The position numbers and the translations under genes were made by a program. The notes below the pieces were generated by a model, which saw only the letters and a list, made by a program, of their open reading frames with translations, was not told where the DNA came from and ran no database searches. From Chrysaora quinquecirrha (taxonomy: Eukaryota > Cnidaria > Scyphozoa > Semaeostomeae > Pelagiidae), in contig JACTAT010000047.1 in NCBI GenBank assembly GCA_014526335.1, forward strand, positions 406,719-470,718: a stretch of DNA of 64,000 bases, given 5' to 3'. Below, one piece after another: positions 35,880-46,263 of the stretch (position 1 is the first letter of the stretch; each line of letters begins with the position of its first letter).

Positions 35880-36500
35880 CTTCTGAAAACGTGGAGAGAG
35901 ACGTGAAAAACAGAAAGAACTACAACGCCCTAAACAAAGATTCTTGGTGAGGGAAATTTTAAGAAACAAGACATCAGGCAAATCTAATGAACTTGTTCAA
36001 GAGCTGTCATTGAACGATCGTGAATTCCACTACAGATATCTGTGCATGTTTAAGGAACGTTTTGATCATCTATGCTAAATATAGTTTTACTATTGTAGAT
36101 GTTGGTCAATACAGTAGCAAAATGACAGTGGGGTTCTGCTCAGTTTTGAGATAGGACAGTGATTCAATGAAAAGACCCTTTTAATTCCGCCTGTTGAAGC
36201 TACCCGGGTGTAACTTAGAATTCCCTACTACCTTGCAAGCTCAGTGAGGTACAGCAGATTTATAATTACAGAGTTTCAAGAGTGAGATGAGTAATTGAAC
36301 ATGCCTTTGGTATTTTGGTTGCTTGTCGGAGGTTATTTTGTTGTCCCATACATGCAACAAAACAGAACATGACTCGCTATGTCTTGACTGCCATTTGCAT
36401 CCATACTTATTTACGCCAAACAGAGAATGCAATGTATTGCCCTAAAGGATTTATTGACTCAGAATAGCAGTGGACACTTGCAGCATGGAGAATAGAGGAT
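35880..36500 (+). pseudogene. PIF/Harbinger transposase relic
   Basis: At 35900-36060 the plus strand reads RFLVREILRNKTSGKSNELV then QELSLNDREFHYRYLCMFKE, the N-terminal part of Harbinger nucleases. A deletion removes the DDE region around the first Asp. Then TIVDVGQYSSKMT (usual form: ivDvG..Gs..D), fragments of the EKTLLIPP segment, and near 36400-36460 NREC..YCPKGFIDSE, the C-terminal tail. Many stops and shifts. The companion DNA-binding protein lies on the opposite strand at 37001-37860, the usual two-gene Harbinger arrangement. Confidence 0.65.
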
Positions 36501-37000
36501 GATAGTGGCATCAGACAGCTGATGTCTTAAAAGTATTATTTCTAGAGCTAAGGCCTCACGATATGCGAAAACTGCAACAGAAATTAGGGAGCAGATACAA
36601 GATATGTGAACAGCGAAATTGACTCTGTTTCTTGGCAGTTAGAGCATGTGAGAAGTACTGGGAAAACATTGATTCCAAGGAGAATAAATACTATTCATGG
36701 ACAATTATAGCATGTTATAACATAAGGTATTATCATTATGTTAATAAAATCTATTCTTCATATGTTTTGTACTAATTTTGTTCAGCATTATTGTTTGAGG
36801 TCTGATAGCTATCTAGGGTCTTGAGAGATGTGAGAGAAAGTATTCAAAGTAGATTGGTTAAGAGAAGTATCTGGATAGGGTGATGCAGGATGATATATAG
36901 GAGCTGGAAGGTTGAAGGCAGAGGATGGGTGGATAGAGCCACATCGATTCAAAGAAGAACTATGTTGATGGAAAGCAGCAGATTGCTGTAAAGAAGCAGA

Positions 37001-37860
37001 CTAGTTGAGTGAACATGACCTGTTATCTTTATCTTCTTGCTGCATTTCCATTGTAAACAGCACATTTTTTATTTGATTTATTGCAATGCACTGCTCTCTA
37101 TGCCCAAGTTTGTGCAATACTGGGGATACAAGCATACCAAAGAGATCAATATCATGCTTCTTGGGCTTCTCTTGTGAACCTTCAAAAGCTTTTTGAACAC
37201 TAAGCTCTTCCATGTCAAGATCAGGTTTCTTTTTACCTTCTCGTACTCTACTTCAGAGAGTTGCTCCTCCCTGGTAGCCTCATTAAAAAGACTGGAATCA
37301 TCATTATCATACTCTTCACCAATTGAACCTGTATCCAGGGTAGGAGTTGGACTTGGTTTTGCTTTCCCATTGCTTGGTGGTGGCAAATTTGTCTTTGTTG
37401 CTCGCAGTTTTATAAATGGTATCAAACACAGCAGAAATGAATTCTCCTTCATGCTCTCTTTTGCCTTCTCTACCCTGCTGGCTGATGTTCCAGATCTTTC
37501 CACCTTTTTTAGATCCTTTCTTATTCTACTGAATCTTTTCTTTAAATTTTAAAAAAATTGCTTGGCTTTATTACCTGTATGATTAAAGCAGACAATGTAG
37601 ACAGGTTAAGCATCTGTCTTCATATAAATTAAGGAATACTACGAGAGAAAGAGAGCAAGACAGTATAGATCGAAATACAAAATACAACAATACAGCATTT
37701 CTTACCATTTTCAATATTCAATTCTTCACCAATACTGTTCCAAGCATTTATTATCATTAATATCCTTGCAGTCTTTTTTCGTTTTATCATAAACACAGGG
37801 GAATTTTCTTACTGCTTCAGAGAGTTATTCATTAAATAGTATGTTTTTTGTTCTCCAGTT
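37001..37860 (-). pseudogene. Harbinger companion MADF-BESS DNA-binding protein, decayed
   Basis: The upstream exon (about 37705-37860) has a MADF-like core ending ARILMIINAWNSIGEELNIE and a GTAAGAAATG donor; the acceptor ATCATACAG lies near 37575. The downstream exon contains a basic linker (RVEKAKESMKENSFLL), an acidic stretch (EEYDNDDSSLFNEA) and, in a second frame, DIDLFGMLVSPVLHKLGHRE..IKNVLFTMEM, which fits the BESS protein-interaction motif. A frameshift lies near 37200 and a stop near 37800. Such proteins bind the element ends and bring in the transposase (established for PIF/Harbinger). Confidence 0.6.
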
Positions 37861-38379
37861 CAATGAAAAGAAAGAAAATTGATAAAATTTAGTCCTATTG
37901 CCTTTGATACTCGCAATTTTATGATTGGAAACAAAAATGGCACCTTTCCAACTATCCTTAGAAACGATTTCCAAAATTGATTCCTAAAATAATTTAGAAC
38001 AATGGATTTGACAGCAGCAGATCACGATTACCAAGAAACAATATCAAAACTTTTCCTTTTCATTTCGGGATAATCCAACACAGTTTTGTCACAAATATCA
38101 TTCAAAACAGGATTACAGTTCATGTCCTCATTATGGATTATCAGGATTACAGCTAATTATAATTGGGGTAATAGTGATAAGCCTCAAGAGGGTACCAGCC
38201 TTTAACAGGTCAAGCATCTTTCAACGATGTTGAACAAAGACCCTTTATGATTTTGAACTATGAGGAAATCAAGACAATATAGGTTTTAGTCAAAAAGCAA
38301 TTGAAGAATTCAACGAGGAATTCAAGAATGTTGTGAGAAAAGAAGATGGCATGTATATGGGCTACCATGGAAAGAGGAC

Positions 38380-39988
38380 TGGTCAAATGGTACGATTGGG
38401 GGCGTGGACCAGATTACCGAAGTCTAAAAATAGAACTTAGGGGCAATATATGATTTGGGTCTATATCACATATTTTTTCAGCGTATAGAACTGCCTTTAT
38501 ATTGTGAATTGTGATATTCTTTGGCCTGGCCTTTTCTGTTTATGTCAAATGGTACGATTAGGGGCCTGGACCAGATTACCCAAGTCTAAAGATAGAAATT
38601 AGGGGCAATATGTGATTTGGATCAATATTACATATTTTTTCAGCATATTGAACTGCCTTTATATTGTAAATTGTGACATTCTATGGCCTGGCCTTTTCTG
38701 TTTATGGCAAATTGTAAGATTGGGGGTCTGGACCAGATTACCCAAGTCTATGAATAGAACTTAGGGGCAATATATGATTTGGGTCTATATCACATATTTT
38801 TTCAGTGTATTGAACTGCCTTTATATTGTGAATTGTGACATTCTATGGCCTGGCCTTTTCTGTTTATGGCAAATTGTACGATTGGGGGTCTGGACCAGAT
38901 TACCCAAGACTAAAAAAAGAACTATGGGGCAATATATGATTTTGGTCTATATCACATATTTTTTCAGCATATTGAACTGCCTTTATATTGTGAATTGTGA
39001 CATTCTATGGCCTGGCCTTTTCTGTTTATGGCGAATTGTACAATTGGGGGTCTGGACCAGATTACCCAAGTCTATGAATAGAACTTAGGGGCAATATATG
39101 ATTTGGGTCTATGTCACATATTTTTCAGCGTATTGAACTGCCTTTATATTGTGAATTGTGACATTCTATGGCCTGGCCTTTTCTGTTTATGGCAAATTGT
39201 ACGATTGGGGGTCTGGACCAGATTACCCAAGTCTAAAAATAGAACTTAGGGGCAATATATGACTTGGGTCTATATCACATATTTTTTCAGCGTATTGAAC
39301 TGCCTTTATATTGTGAATTGTGACATTCTATGGCCTGGCCTTTTCTGTTTATGGCAAATTGTACGATTGGCAGTCTGGACCAGATTACCCAAGTCTGAAA
39401 ATATAACTTAGAGGCAATATATGATTTGGGTCTATATCACGTATTTTTTCAGTGTATTGAACTGCCTTTTTATTCTGAATTGTGACATTCTATGGCCTGG
39501 CCTTTTCTGTTTATGGCAAACGGTACAATTGGGGACATGGACCAGATTACCCCAGCCTAAAAATAGAACTTAGGGGCAATATATGATTTTGGTCTATATC
39601 GCATCTTTTTTAGCGTATAAAACTGCGTTTATGTTGTGAATTGTGACATTCTATGGCCTGGCCTTTTCTTTTTATGGCAAATTGTACGATTGGCAGACTG
39701 AACCAGATTACCCAAGTCTAATAATAGAACTTAGGGGCAATATATGATTTGGATCTATATCACATCTTTTTCAGCGTATTAAACTGCGTTTATATTGTGA
39801 ATTGTGAAATTCTATGGCCTGGCCTTTCCTGTTTATGGCAAATGGTACGATTTGGGGTCTGTACCAGATTACCCCAGTCTAAAAATAGAACGTAGGGGCA
39901 AGATATGACTTGGGTCTATATCGCATCTTTTTAAGCGTATCAGACTTAGTATTTTCTGAAATTTTGGTTCTTGTATCACAATTTGCAC
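38380..39988 (+). repeat. Third about 160-bp tandem array, about 10 copies
   Basis: Period about 161-162 bp with landmark TGGACCAGATTACCCAAGTC near 38409, 38569, 38729, 38891, 39053, 39215, 39377, 39539, 39701 and 39857. The monomer shares a skeleton with the 24.5 and 30.5 kb arrays: ATTACC..AGTCTAAAAATAG..GGGGCA..TTGGGTC..ATC..TTTTTCAGCGT. It ends TTGTATCACAATTTGCAC at 39988, homologous to the terminus at 31085. Confidence 0.9.
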
Positions 39989-40904
39989 AATTGTTCTGCT
40001 TATCTCCCTCACTAATAGGAAAAAATGTGTGTATGATTTGTAACATCGCCAAAAAATTGAAGGTAAATGCAAATGCATGAGCACTTATCTAGATAGCAGA
40101 GTTGACAATGGCAATGCAACGACAATTAGCAGCAAAGATATCTACAGGGTTGTACGAGAATTTCAAGGATGAACTTAACCCTTTCACATCCGCCAACATG
40201 TTTTCTTGTTTTGATCTGAATGTCCTTGACATCCGCCAACACATTCTCGTGTTTTCCGGGTGCCTCCATTAAAAGGGCAGTAACTAAACAAGGAATGACA
40301 GAATGGCTCTTTATTGTATAGGAAACATTTGGGCATGATAAGCTCTATCCGATTGGTTCATTTCCTCTATATGTTTCTATTTGAAAAACTGGAGCAATAC
40401 CTGTTCAAAGTTTGACAGTTGTTTATCTGCTACTTTCAGCGCGGAAGTAATGGCGGTTAGGCCACATCGTTCCTTCGAGTTTTTAGAGCTTTGCTTTCAG
40501 TTATTTGGGAAGGATTAACTAATAATTTTTTGATAAATTGAGGAAGAAATGCAACTAGAGGTGGTGGAGATGTTTTTATTTGATTTTCAGATGAGAAAGA
40601 AGGATTTGAAACTTTCATTTTGAATGTTGCTTGCAAGGTGCCTCAATGCGAGAAAAGGAAAGAACAAATAGGACCTCTAGCGAGAGATTTGATAGAAGCA
40701 GACAAAAAAGAACTTAAGATCATAAAAAATATTTGGTTTGGAATCTTGAAACCTTTCACAGATCAAGAAAAATTAATGGAAGGGGGAGGGGGCTCGAAAC
40801 TCATTTGAATTCAGCTTAGATATTTCTGCATTTTGTTTAATATTTATTCAGTAAATAACTTTTAAGGTGGCTCCTAAATCTTGATTTATTATTTGAATTA
40901 GTTG
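39989..40904. other. No gene recognised; short 44-bp-spaced duplicate
   Basis: Right after the array, CAATTG..TCTCCCTCACTAA resembles (inverted) the flank left of 24461. CATCCGCCAACA occurs twice at about 40187 and 40231. The 62-codon plus frame at 40620-40808 has no motif I recognise. Confidence 0.4.
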
Positions 40905-41560
40905 AATTAGTTGGTTTATTGTGGATAATATTAGGAATTTCATTCCATAGTGTTGCACAAAAGTGCGTTATGAATCTTTTTTTGAAATTTGTTCTAATAG
41001 ATGGAATGGCAAAATTGTCGTTAGAAACCGTTTACAAAGAGTAAATTTATGCCTTTGGTTTCTTTTTGTAAATAAGTTTTGAAAACATTGCCAATGGTGA
41101 ATGTCGTACATGAAAGAAGCACAATCAAACTTAAAACAGTCCACAAATTTTAGGATACAAAATTTCTTATATATGTGATCAGCATTAGAATCATAGTTGC
41201 CAAAGTTCATTATTCTCAGAGCTTTGTTAGACTTTGATGAATAGTATTTGTTATAGAGGGCATCGCACAACCCCAGTTAATGAAGGCATAGTTTACATGT
41301 GGAGCAATAACGGCGAAGTAAAGATTTCTCAAGACATTTTGTGGTACAAAATGTCTCAGTTTCGCAAGAATACCTGTGGCTTTAGCAGTTTTTTTATTCA
41401 CCATTTTGATATCACATTTCCAGTTTAAATGTTTATCAATTAGTGCTCCAAGATATTATACAGAGTTTTCTTCCACAATTGGTTTATTGTTTATTGATAT
41501 AGAAACTGTGTGAGGCAATTTTTTTTTTAGGAGAGGAGACAATCATGAAATTAGATTTTT
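40905..41560 (-). pseudogene. CR1/Jockey-like LINE reverse transcriptase, 3' fragment
   Basis: The minus frames 41216-41404 and 40968-41270 give KKTAKATGILAKLRHFVPQN, LRNLYFAVIAPHVNYAFINW and GCAM, then ALRIMNFGNYDSNADHIYKK. This is the conserved region after the polymerase core in CR1/Jockey-type LINEs (usual form: gil.klr..lp...l..lY.al..phl.Yg...WG). The reading continues as FKKRFITHFCATLWNEIPN to about 40905. The N-terminal endonuclease and palm motifs are missing, and there is at least one frameshift, so it is a 5'-truncated dead copy. Confidence 0.7.
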
Positions 41561-42290
41561 CTACATTCATTGTGAACCCTCATCACCATAATTATGATCA
41601 CATCAACACAAGTCCCTTCCCTTCAGGCCTACCCTTGAACCCCTCCTGATAATTTCAGGCATAAATTTATTAAGAGTATTTCAACAATTCTTATAATCTG
41701 ATAGTTGCTTCAAGAATTACACATATTTGGTAATAAGAGAGTAGTACAGCACCCTGCCCATTTTCTCTAATTTAGTACCAATAGGAAGTTTAAAATATGT
41801 TTTAATACGATAAAGGACATATGACATGATATGTATGCTATCTATTATTACAATTTTATGCATAATACCCAAGCTCTAACTATATCACAATCAAATTTCA
41901 ATATTTTTTGTTTTTCTTAGATTGTTGAATGAGATCCAATAGAGAAGAAGATTAAAGTACATTATGTGCGGTTTTGCTCAAAGGATGATGAGTGGCAAGA
42001 TTGTCCTGGTGACAGTAGGCCTGTTATGATAATAATCCCCCTGCTTACCCCTAATCCATGTTGCTTGAATGGCTCCTATGCAATTTTTTGTGATTTGCTG
42101 GCACAGAAAATCTAATTTTCCATGTTTATAATAAAGAGGGAAAAGTATTTTATTTATTCTCATAAACCAACCAAAACTACTGCCATTAATAGTTCCTTAA
42201 AGTTTGATTCTTGAAAAGATGATAGTTAAATTGTAAGTCATGATGGAAAGGTCATTCAGCAGAACAAAAAGGCTTTCCATTTACCTGCAG
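41561..42290. other. No gene recognised
   Basis: AT-rich stretch between two LINE fragments, short frames only. Confidence 0.35.
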
Positions 42291-44150
42291 TCCTGTTATA
42301 TGCAAGCTAAGGGTTAAACTGAAAACAATAAGGAAAAGCATGTCAAAACCGAAACTGGATTATAATACTTTACTAAATAATCAAACCATTCGAGAGAAAT
42401 ATGCCGTGGCTGTCAAAAACCATTTCGAAATGCTTGAAAATGAAGGTGTAACGCAGTGGGAAACGTTTAAGGATGCGACAGTAACAACAGCAAGGAAAGT
42501 TCTGCCTAAACGCGAAAAAAAGGCAAAGAGTAAGTGGATGGCAAATGAGATCTTGAACATAATGTGCTCCAGGCAACAGATTTCCAACCACAAAAGTGAG
42601 GAATACAAGAAATTAGACAAAGAAATAAAGAAGAAATGCAGAGAAGCCAAAGAACAGTGGGTTAATGAGCAGTGCGAAGAAATCAAAAGAATCAAAAGCA
42701 ACAATCCAAGCGCAGTGCATAGGAAAATCAAAGAAATAACTGGTTTCAAAGGTTGTTCCTCCACAGGGTGCATAAGATCAAAAAACGGTGAAGTCATAAT
42801 GGAAAAGGACAAGATATTCGCAGATGACAGAGGCAACAAACCAGAGATTAGAAAAACAATAGAAGGACCAGAGATCTTAAAATCAGAAGTAAGGGCAGCA
42901 TTGCAAAATATGAAAAGGAAAAAGGCTGCAGGACCCCATGAAGTAGTCATAGAGATGATTGTTGCTTTAGAAGACTTTGGCATAGAAAAGCTGACAGAAG
43001 TACTTAACATGGTATATGACAGCGGAGAAATCCCAGAGGACCTCAGCAAATCGATCTTCATAGCACTCCCAAAGAAACCTGGTGCAATCAAATGTGAACT
43101 GCATAGAACGATAAGCCTAATGAGTCATGTGACAAAAATTCTTCTTCGTATTCTGATGATGAGAGCAAGATGTAGGATAAGACCAGAGATAGGGAAAGAA
43201 CAGTTTGGTTTCGTTCAAGATGCTGGTACGAGAAATGTGATCTTTGTATTAAGAATTCTATCAGAAAGAGCTATTGAGATGCAAAAAGACTTACATATAT
43301 CCTTTATTGACTACGCAAAAGCGCTCTATAAAGTGCAACACAAGAACCTCTTCAAGGCTTAGATTTAGATGGAAAAGACTTGAGGCTCCTGCGGAATCTA
43401 TACTGGGAGCAAACGGAGTGTATGCGAGTAGGCGAAGACATAAGTCAATACACCAACATCAAAAGAGGCGTTCGATAGGGATGCGTACTGAGCCCTGATC
43501 TTTTCAACTTTTACAGTGAAAATATTCTTCGAGAAATAACACCGTTGCAAGGATTAATTATTGGAGGTCACAGCGTTAACAACTTGAGATATGCAGACGA
43601 TACAGCCCTGATTGCAGAGTCAGAAGGAAAGCTGCAAGAGATATAAGACAAAATAGTAGAAGTAAGTGGAAATAATGGGCTATCTATAAGCTGCAAGAAA
43701 ACAAAATGCATGGTAATCAGCAAAAACAAAACAGCAAAGAAATGTGAGATATCGATTGGTGATACCCTAATAAAGCAGGTAGAAAAATTTAGCTATCTTG
43801 GCAGCATGATAACAGCAGATGGCAAATGTGATGTAGAAATTAGAAAGCAGATCGGAATGGCGAAAGATGCATTTGCAAAACTTGGAAGCTTAATAAAGAA
43901 TGACAAAATTTCCATGACAACTAAGATCAGATTGTTAAATTGTTATGTGTTTTCCATCCTCACATATGGTAGCGAGTGCTGGACAATGTCGAAAGATATG
44001 GAGAAGCGTATAGAAGCAGCAGAGATGTGGTTCCTTCGTAAAATGATGAGAATATCTTGGACAGAGAGAATAACAAACGATGAAGTGCTGAAGAGAGCAG
44101 GAACAAATTATGCACATACTATGCACATGTTTGGAAAATTGCAATAGGAA
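42291..44150 (+). pseudogene. Non-LTR retrotransposon reverse transcriptase, truncated at both ends
   Basis: The frame 42340-43362 starts after the missing endonuclease and contains KRKKAAGPHEVVIEMIV, LSKSIFIALPKKPGAIKCEL, RTISLMSHVTKILLRIL, EQFGFVQDAGTRN and FIDYAKALYKVQH (palm A: usually FiDy.KAFDkv, here the F-D pair reads L-Y). Next come DLDGKDLRLLRNLYW and a nonsense codon near 43482, then GCVLSPDLFNFYSENIL and the intact catalytic box RYADDTALIAESE at about 43588-43626. The clean frame 43710-44147 gives SYLGSMITADGKCDVEIRKQ and SILTYGSECWTMSKDMEKRI. There is one frameshift near 43360 and another nonsense codon near 43645. The substitution in palm A affects a metal-binding position, so this copy could not polymerise. 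Confidence 0.8.
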
Positions 44151-44384
44151 TTTCCACTTTTTGACTCAGAGATATCATTACTGATCCGTGATCTAAGATT
44201 AGTTGTCTGTCCTATTTAATTCAGTACTATGTTAGTAGGCATACTAGCCCAGTTGTAGGACAACGAGCGCATGGCTGTCCGAGTGCAGTGAAATCATCAA
44301 GTCACGCTATAGTGTGACAGTTTTTTTAGATCTAGCACGATGGTTTCTACAACCTCGTTTTCAAGAGTCCTGGGAAAGGTCCTA

Positions 44385-44592
44385 AAATGACAAAATAATC
44401 CTGCTATCTGATTGGTTAGAACTTTCCAGAAAAAGGAAAGTCCCTCACGAAATGGGAAGTCCCTGATAATTCTAACATCTAAATGGTTAGAACTTTCCAG
44501 AAAAGGGGAAAGTCCCTAATAATCCTACAATCTGATCGGTTAATTATGATCGCGTAATAATTCGAATGTGACGTTCGAATCGTCTATATAAA
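44385..44592 (+). promoter_or_regulatory. Polinton left promoter: CCAAT boxes, three kappaB-like sites, TATA box
   Basis: Three diverged copies of a module (AATCCTGCTATCTGATTGGTTA-like) carry inverted CCAAT (ATTGG at 44411-44415). Between them are GGAAAGTCCC at 44435-44444 and 44507-44516, the exact complement of the classic kappaB site GGGACTTTCC, and GGGAAGTCCC at 44454-44463, which also fits GGGRNYYYCC read from the other strand. TATATAAA at 44585-44592 lies 41 bp before the ATG at 44633. Regulation through NF-kB is inference. Confidence 0.6.
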
Positions 44593-44632
44593 TTGAAGCG
44601 AAAAGTGAAGTCAGTCTGGCTAGAAATTAATC

Positions 44633-44845
44633 ATGAAGATATCACACGAGGAAAAAAGCTCAGCTGCTAATTATAGCAAGCGAAGAAAAATAGCTTGTGA
44701 TGTATGTGGGAAATCGTTTGACAGAATGTTAAATCTCACATCACAAAAGCGAATAGCACATGATATACACCCACCAACAACAGAACATGATAAATTAGTC
44801 TGTGAAGGTAAGAACATGAACAACATCGATAAGAAAGCAATCTGA
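44633..44845 (+). CDS. Small C2H2-zinc-finger-like ORF, probably the 5' stub of a longer Polinton gene
   Basis: The 70-residue product has a basic N-terminus and one finger, IACDVCGKSFDRMLNL, in which the first zinc-binding histidine position reads Gln (TSQKRIAHDIH), so zinc binding is doubtful. It starts 41 bp after a TATA box and is the only plus-strand gene of the element. It stops within 10 bp of the truncated end of the convergent protease gene, which suggests an internal deletion fused two gene remnants. In Polintons the DNA polymerase gene often runs inward from one terminus, so this could be its N-terminal stub; that is inference. Confidence 0.5.
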   Translation: MKISHEEKSSAANYSKRRKIACDVCGKSFDRMLNLTSQKRIAHDIHPPTTEHDKLVCEGKNMNNIDKKAI

Positions 44846-44854
44846 TATCTGATA

Positions 44855-45151
44855 TCAATAGGATTGAACTTGAACTTTATAAGCAAGCTTGAACGGACTA
44901 ATAAAGTGTAGAAATTCTTTCAACATAGGAGGTTCACCAAAGGAATCATAGACATCCAATCGACCATCATCAGCAATATAGACAGCTACCCAATGGGTTC
45001 CTTTATCAGTAAAATTATCTTCATTGAAAATAAATGAGTAAGGCAGAGAATGAATATCAATGTTTTTGATTTCATTTTTCCAAAATATGCCATGGAAATG
45101 AGGTAGCTTTTCACATTTTGCAAGTAAGTTATTAATCGTTATATCATCCAT
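44855..45151 (-). pseudogene. Polinton adenain-like cysteine protease, C-terminally truncated
   Basis: The likely start is the Met of MDDITINNLLAKCEK (45151), which overlaps the stop of the major capsid gene by 8 bases. The family core is present: FHGIFWKNEI, then THWVAVYIADDGRLDVYDSF, holding the catalytic His and the acidic residue, followed by FG. The frame ends at KVQVQSY near the conserved Gln, so the catalytic-Cys segment (S..CG.YC in the family) is absent. Normal function would be maturation cleavage of virion proteins. Loss of the nucleophile and the abrupt meeting with the plus-strand zinc-finger ORF indicate a deletion. Confidence 0.75.
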
Positions 45152-45413
45152 ATTTACCAATCTCAAATGAGGTATGACTATCAATTTGAAAGACTCTATC
45201 AAATTCACCCAAAATCACACTGTTGATCAAACTGTCAACAGCGTTTGCAAAATTTAGACTTATTCTCAGATTACCCTTTCTTTTAAGCAAATATTGCTCA
45301 TCTGCACAGTTTCCTTTAGGTGTAAAATCAAACCCATAGATTGCTGGTCCTTGTTTGAATCTATCGTAATCAATTAGGCTAGGTGAATTATTCAAGCTGG
45401 TCACCAAACGACT
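45144..45413 (-). pseudogene. Polinton major capsid protein, C-terminal part (3' of LTR insertion)
   Basis: Contains SLIDYDRFKQGPAIYGFDFT, NCADEQYLLKRKGNLRISLN and LINSVILGEFDRVFQID, the typical end of Polinton double-jelly-roll capsid proteins. The gene continues beyond the LTR retrotransposon at 52497-53660. The frames on the two sides of the insertion do not agree across the target duplication, so a small indel is present as well. Confidence 0.75.
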
Positions 45414-45418
45414 ATAGG

Positions 45419-45654
45419 TATTACACTCCTGGAGTCGTAGGTTAGGATGTAGAATGAGGATGAGACGATATAAACAACTTTAATTGCATTCACAAGACTT
45501 CAAGAACAAATCCTACACTTAGAATATCTAACTACGAGCAATATAAGAACGTCCAAAAGTCCAATCTTCAAAATCCAACAACCAACAGATCGACCGAATG
45601 CTTTGCTCATGTTTTCTCGTAAAAGGCCTGGGCCCCAAGGGTCTGGGCCCTACA
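45419..45654 (-). repeat. 3' LTR (236 bp)
   Basis: Begins TGTAGGGCCCAGACCC on minus and ends GGAGTGTAATA. It differs from the 5' LTR by a 9-base gap near the end and by several substitutions, so the insertion is not very recent. Confidence 0.9.
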
Positions 45655-46263
45655 TACTTCCCTTCTTCTTAAACGTCGTCCTCAGCAGAAAACCTTTGAA
45701 GTTAATCATACATCAGCACTGTAGCAAATGTTTTTTTCCTCTTATTCATCATCTCTGCAAGTCGTATAGAAACAACTGATTCGATATAATCATTATCCAT
45801 AAATCTGAATATTCATTCTTTTTTGAACCTCAGCGATTAACTGATCCATGTGAATACAGTTTTTTTAAGGAATACCATAGACGAATAAATGAAGTTTAAA
45901 ATAGTCAGCAAGTAACAAAATCTCTAAAGCATGTAACAGTCTTAAACAGTCATGTATAGAAAAGCATAATTCGGAGAACTGTTGAAGAACGGCATAGGCG
46001 AAGCATAATATGGTGAGTAGACGTATTGTGTTTTGTGTTTGAGGCTGTATGGGTGGAAAGCCCATAACTGACACTGGTAGCATTTGTGTCTGATGTACGG
46101 AGTATCCTGGTGCAACGTATTGAAGTCGATTAGGCCGTTAACGGTTTCTCGTAGGCCTAGATTCATCGTGGACTTCCGTTTGATTTTCTGCTGGTAGATG
46201 GGTCTCCTCTAGCTGATGTGTTTCCTCTGGCTGATGATCATTGGTTGTTATAATAGCTTCATC
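45655..46263. other. 3' untranslated part of the LTR element
   Basis: Between the polypurine tract next to the 3' LTR and the end of the last ORF. AT-rich; the minus frames 45865-46083 and 45942-46166 show no motif. Confidence 0.4.

Noticed and set aside
38774..39088. 104-codon ORF with internal repeats
   Set aside because: It is read through the third 160-bp array.
40175..42317. piggyBac-like element (TTAACCCTTT.. and ..AAGGGTTAA)
   Set aside because: Only 5-6 bp of the termini match and the right TTAA lies in the coding sequence of the LINE, so it is probably chance.
42381..43091. 236-codon minus ORF
   Set aside because: It is the antisense shadow of the LINE reverse transcriptase frame.
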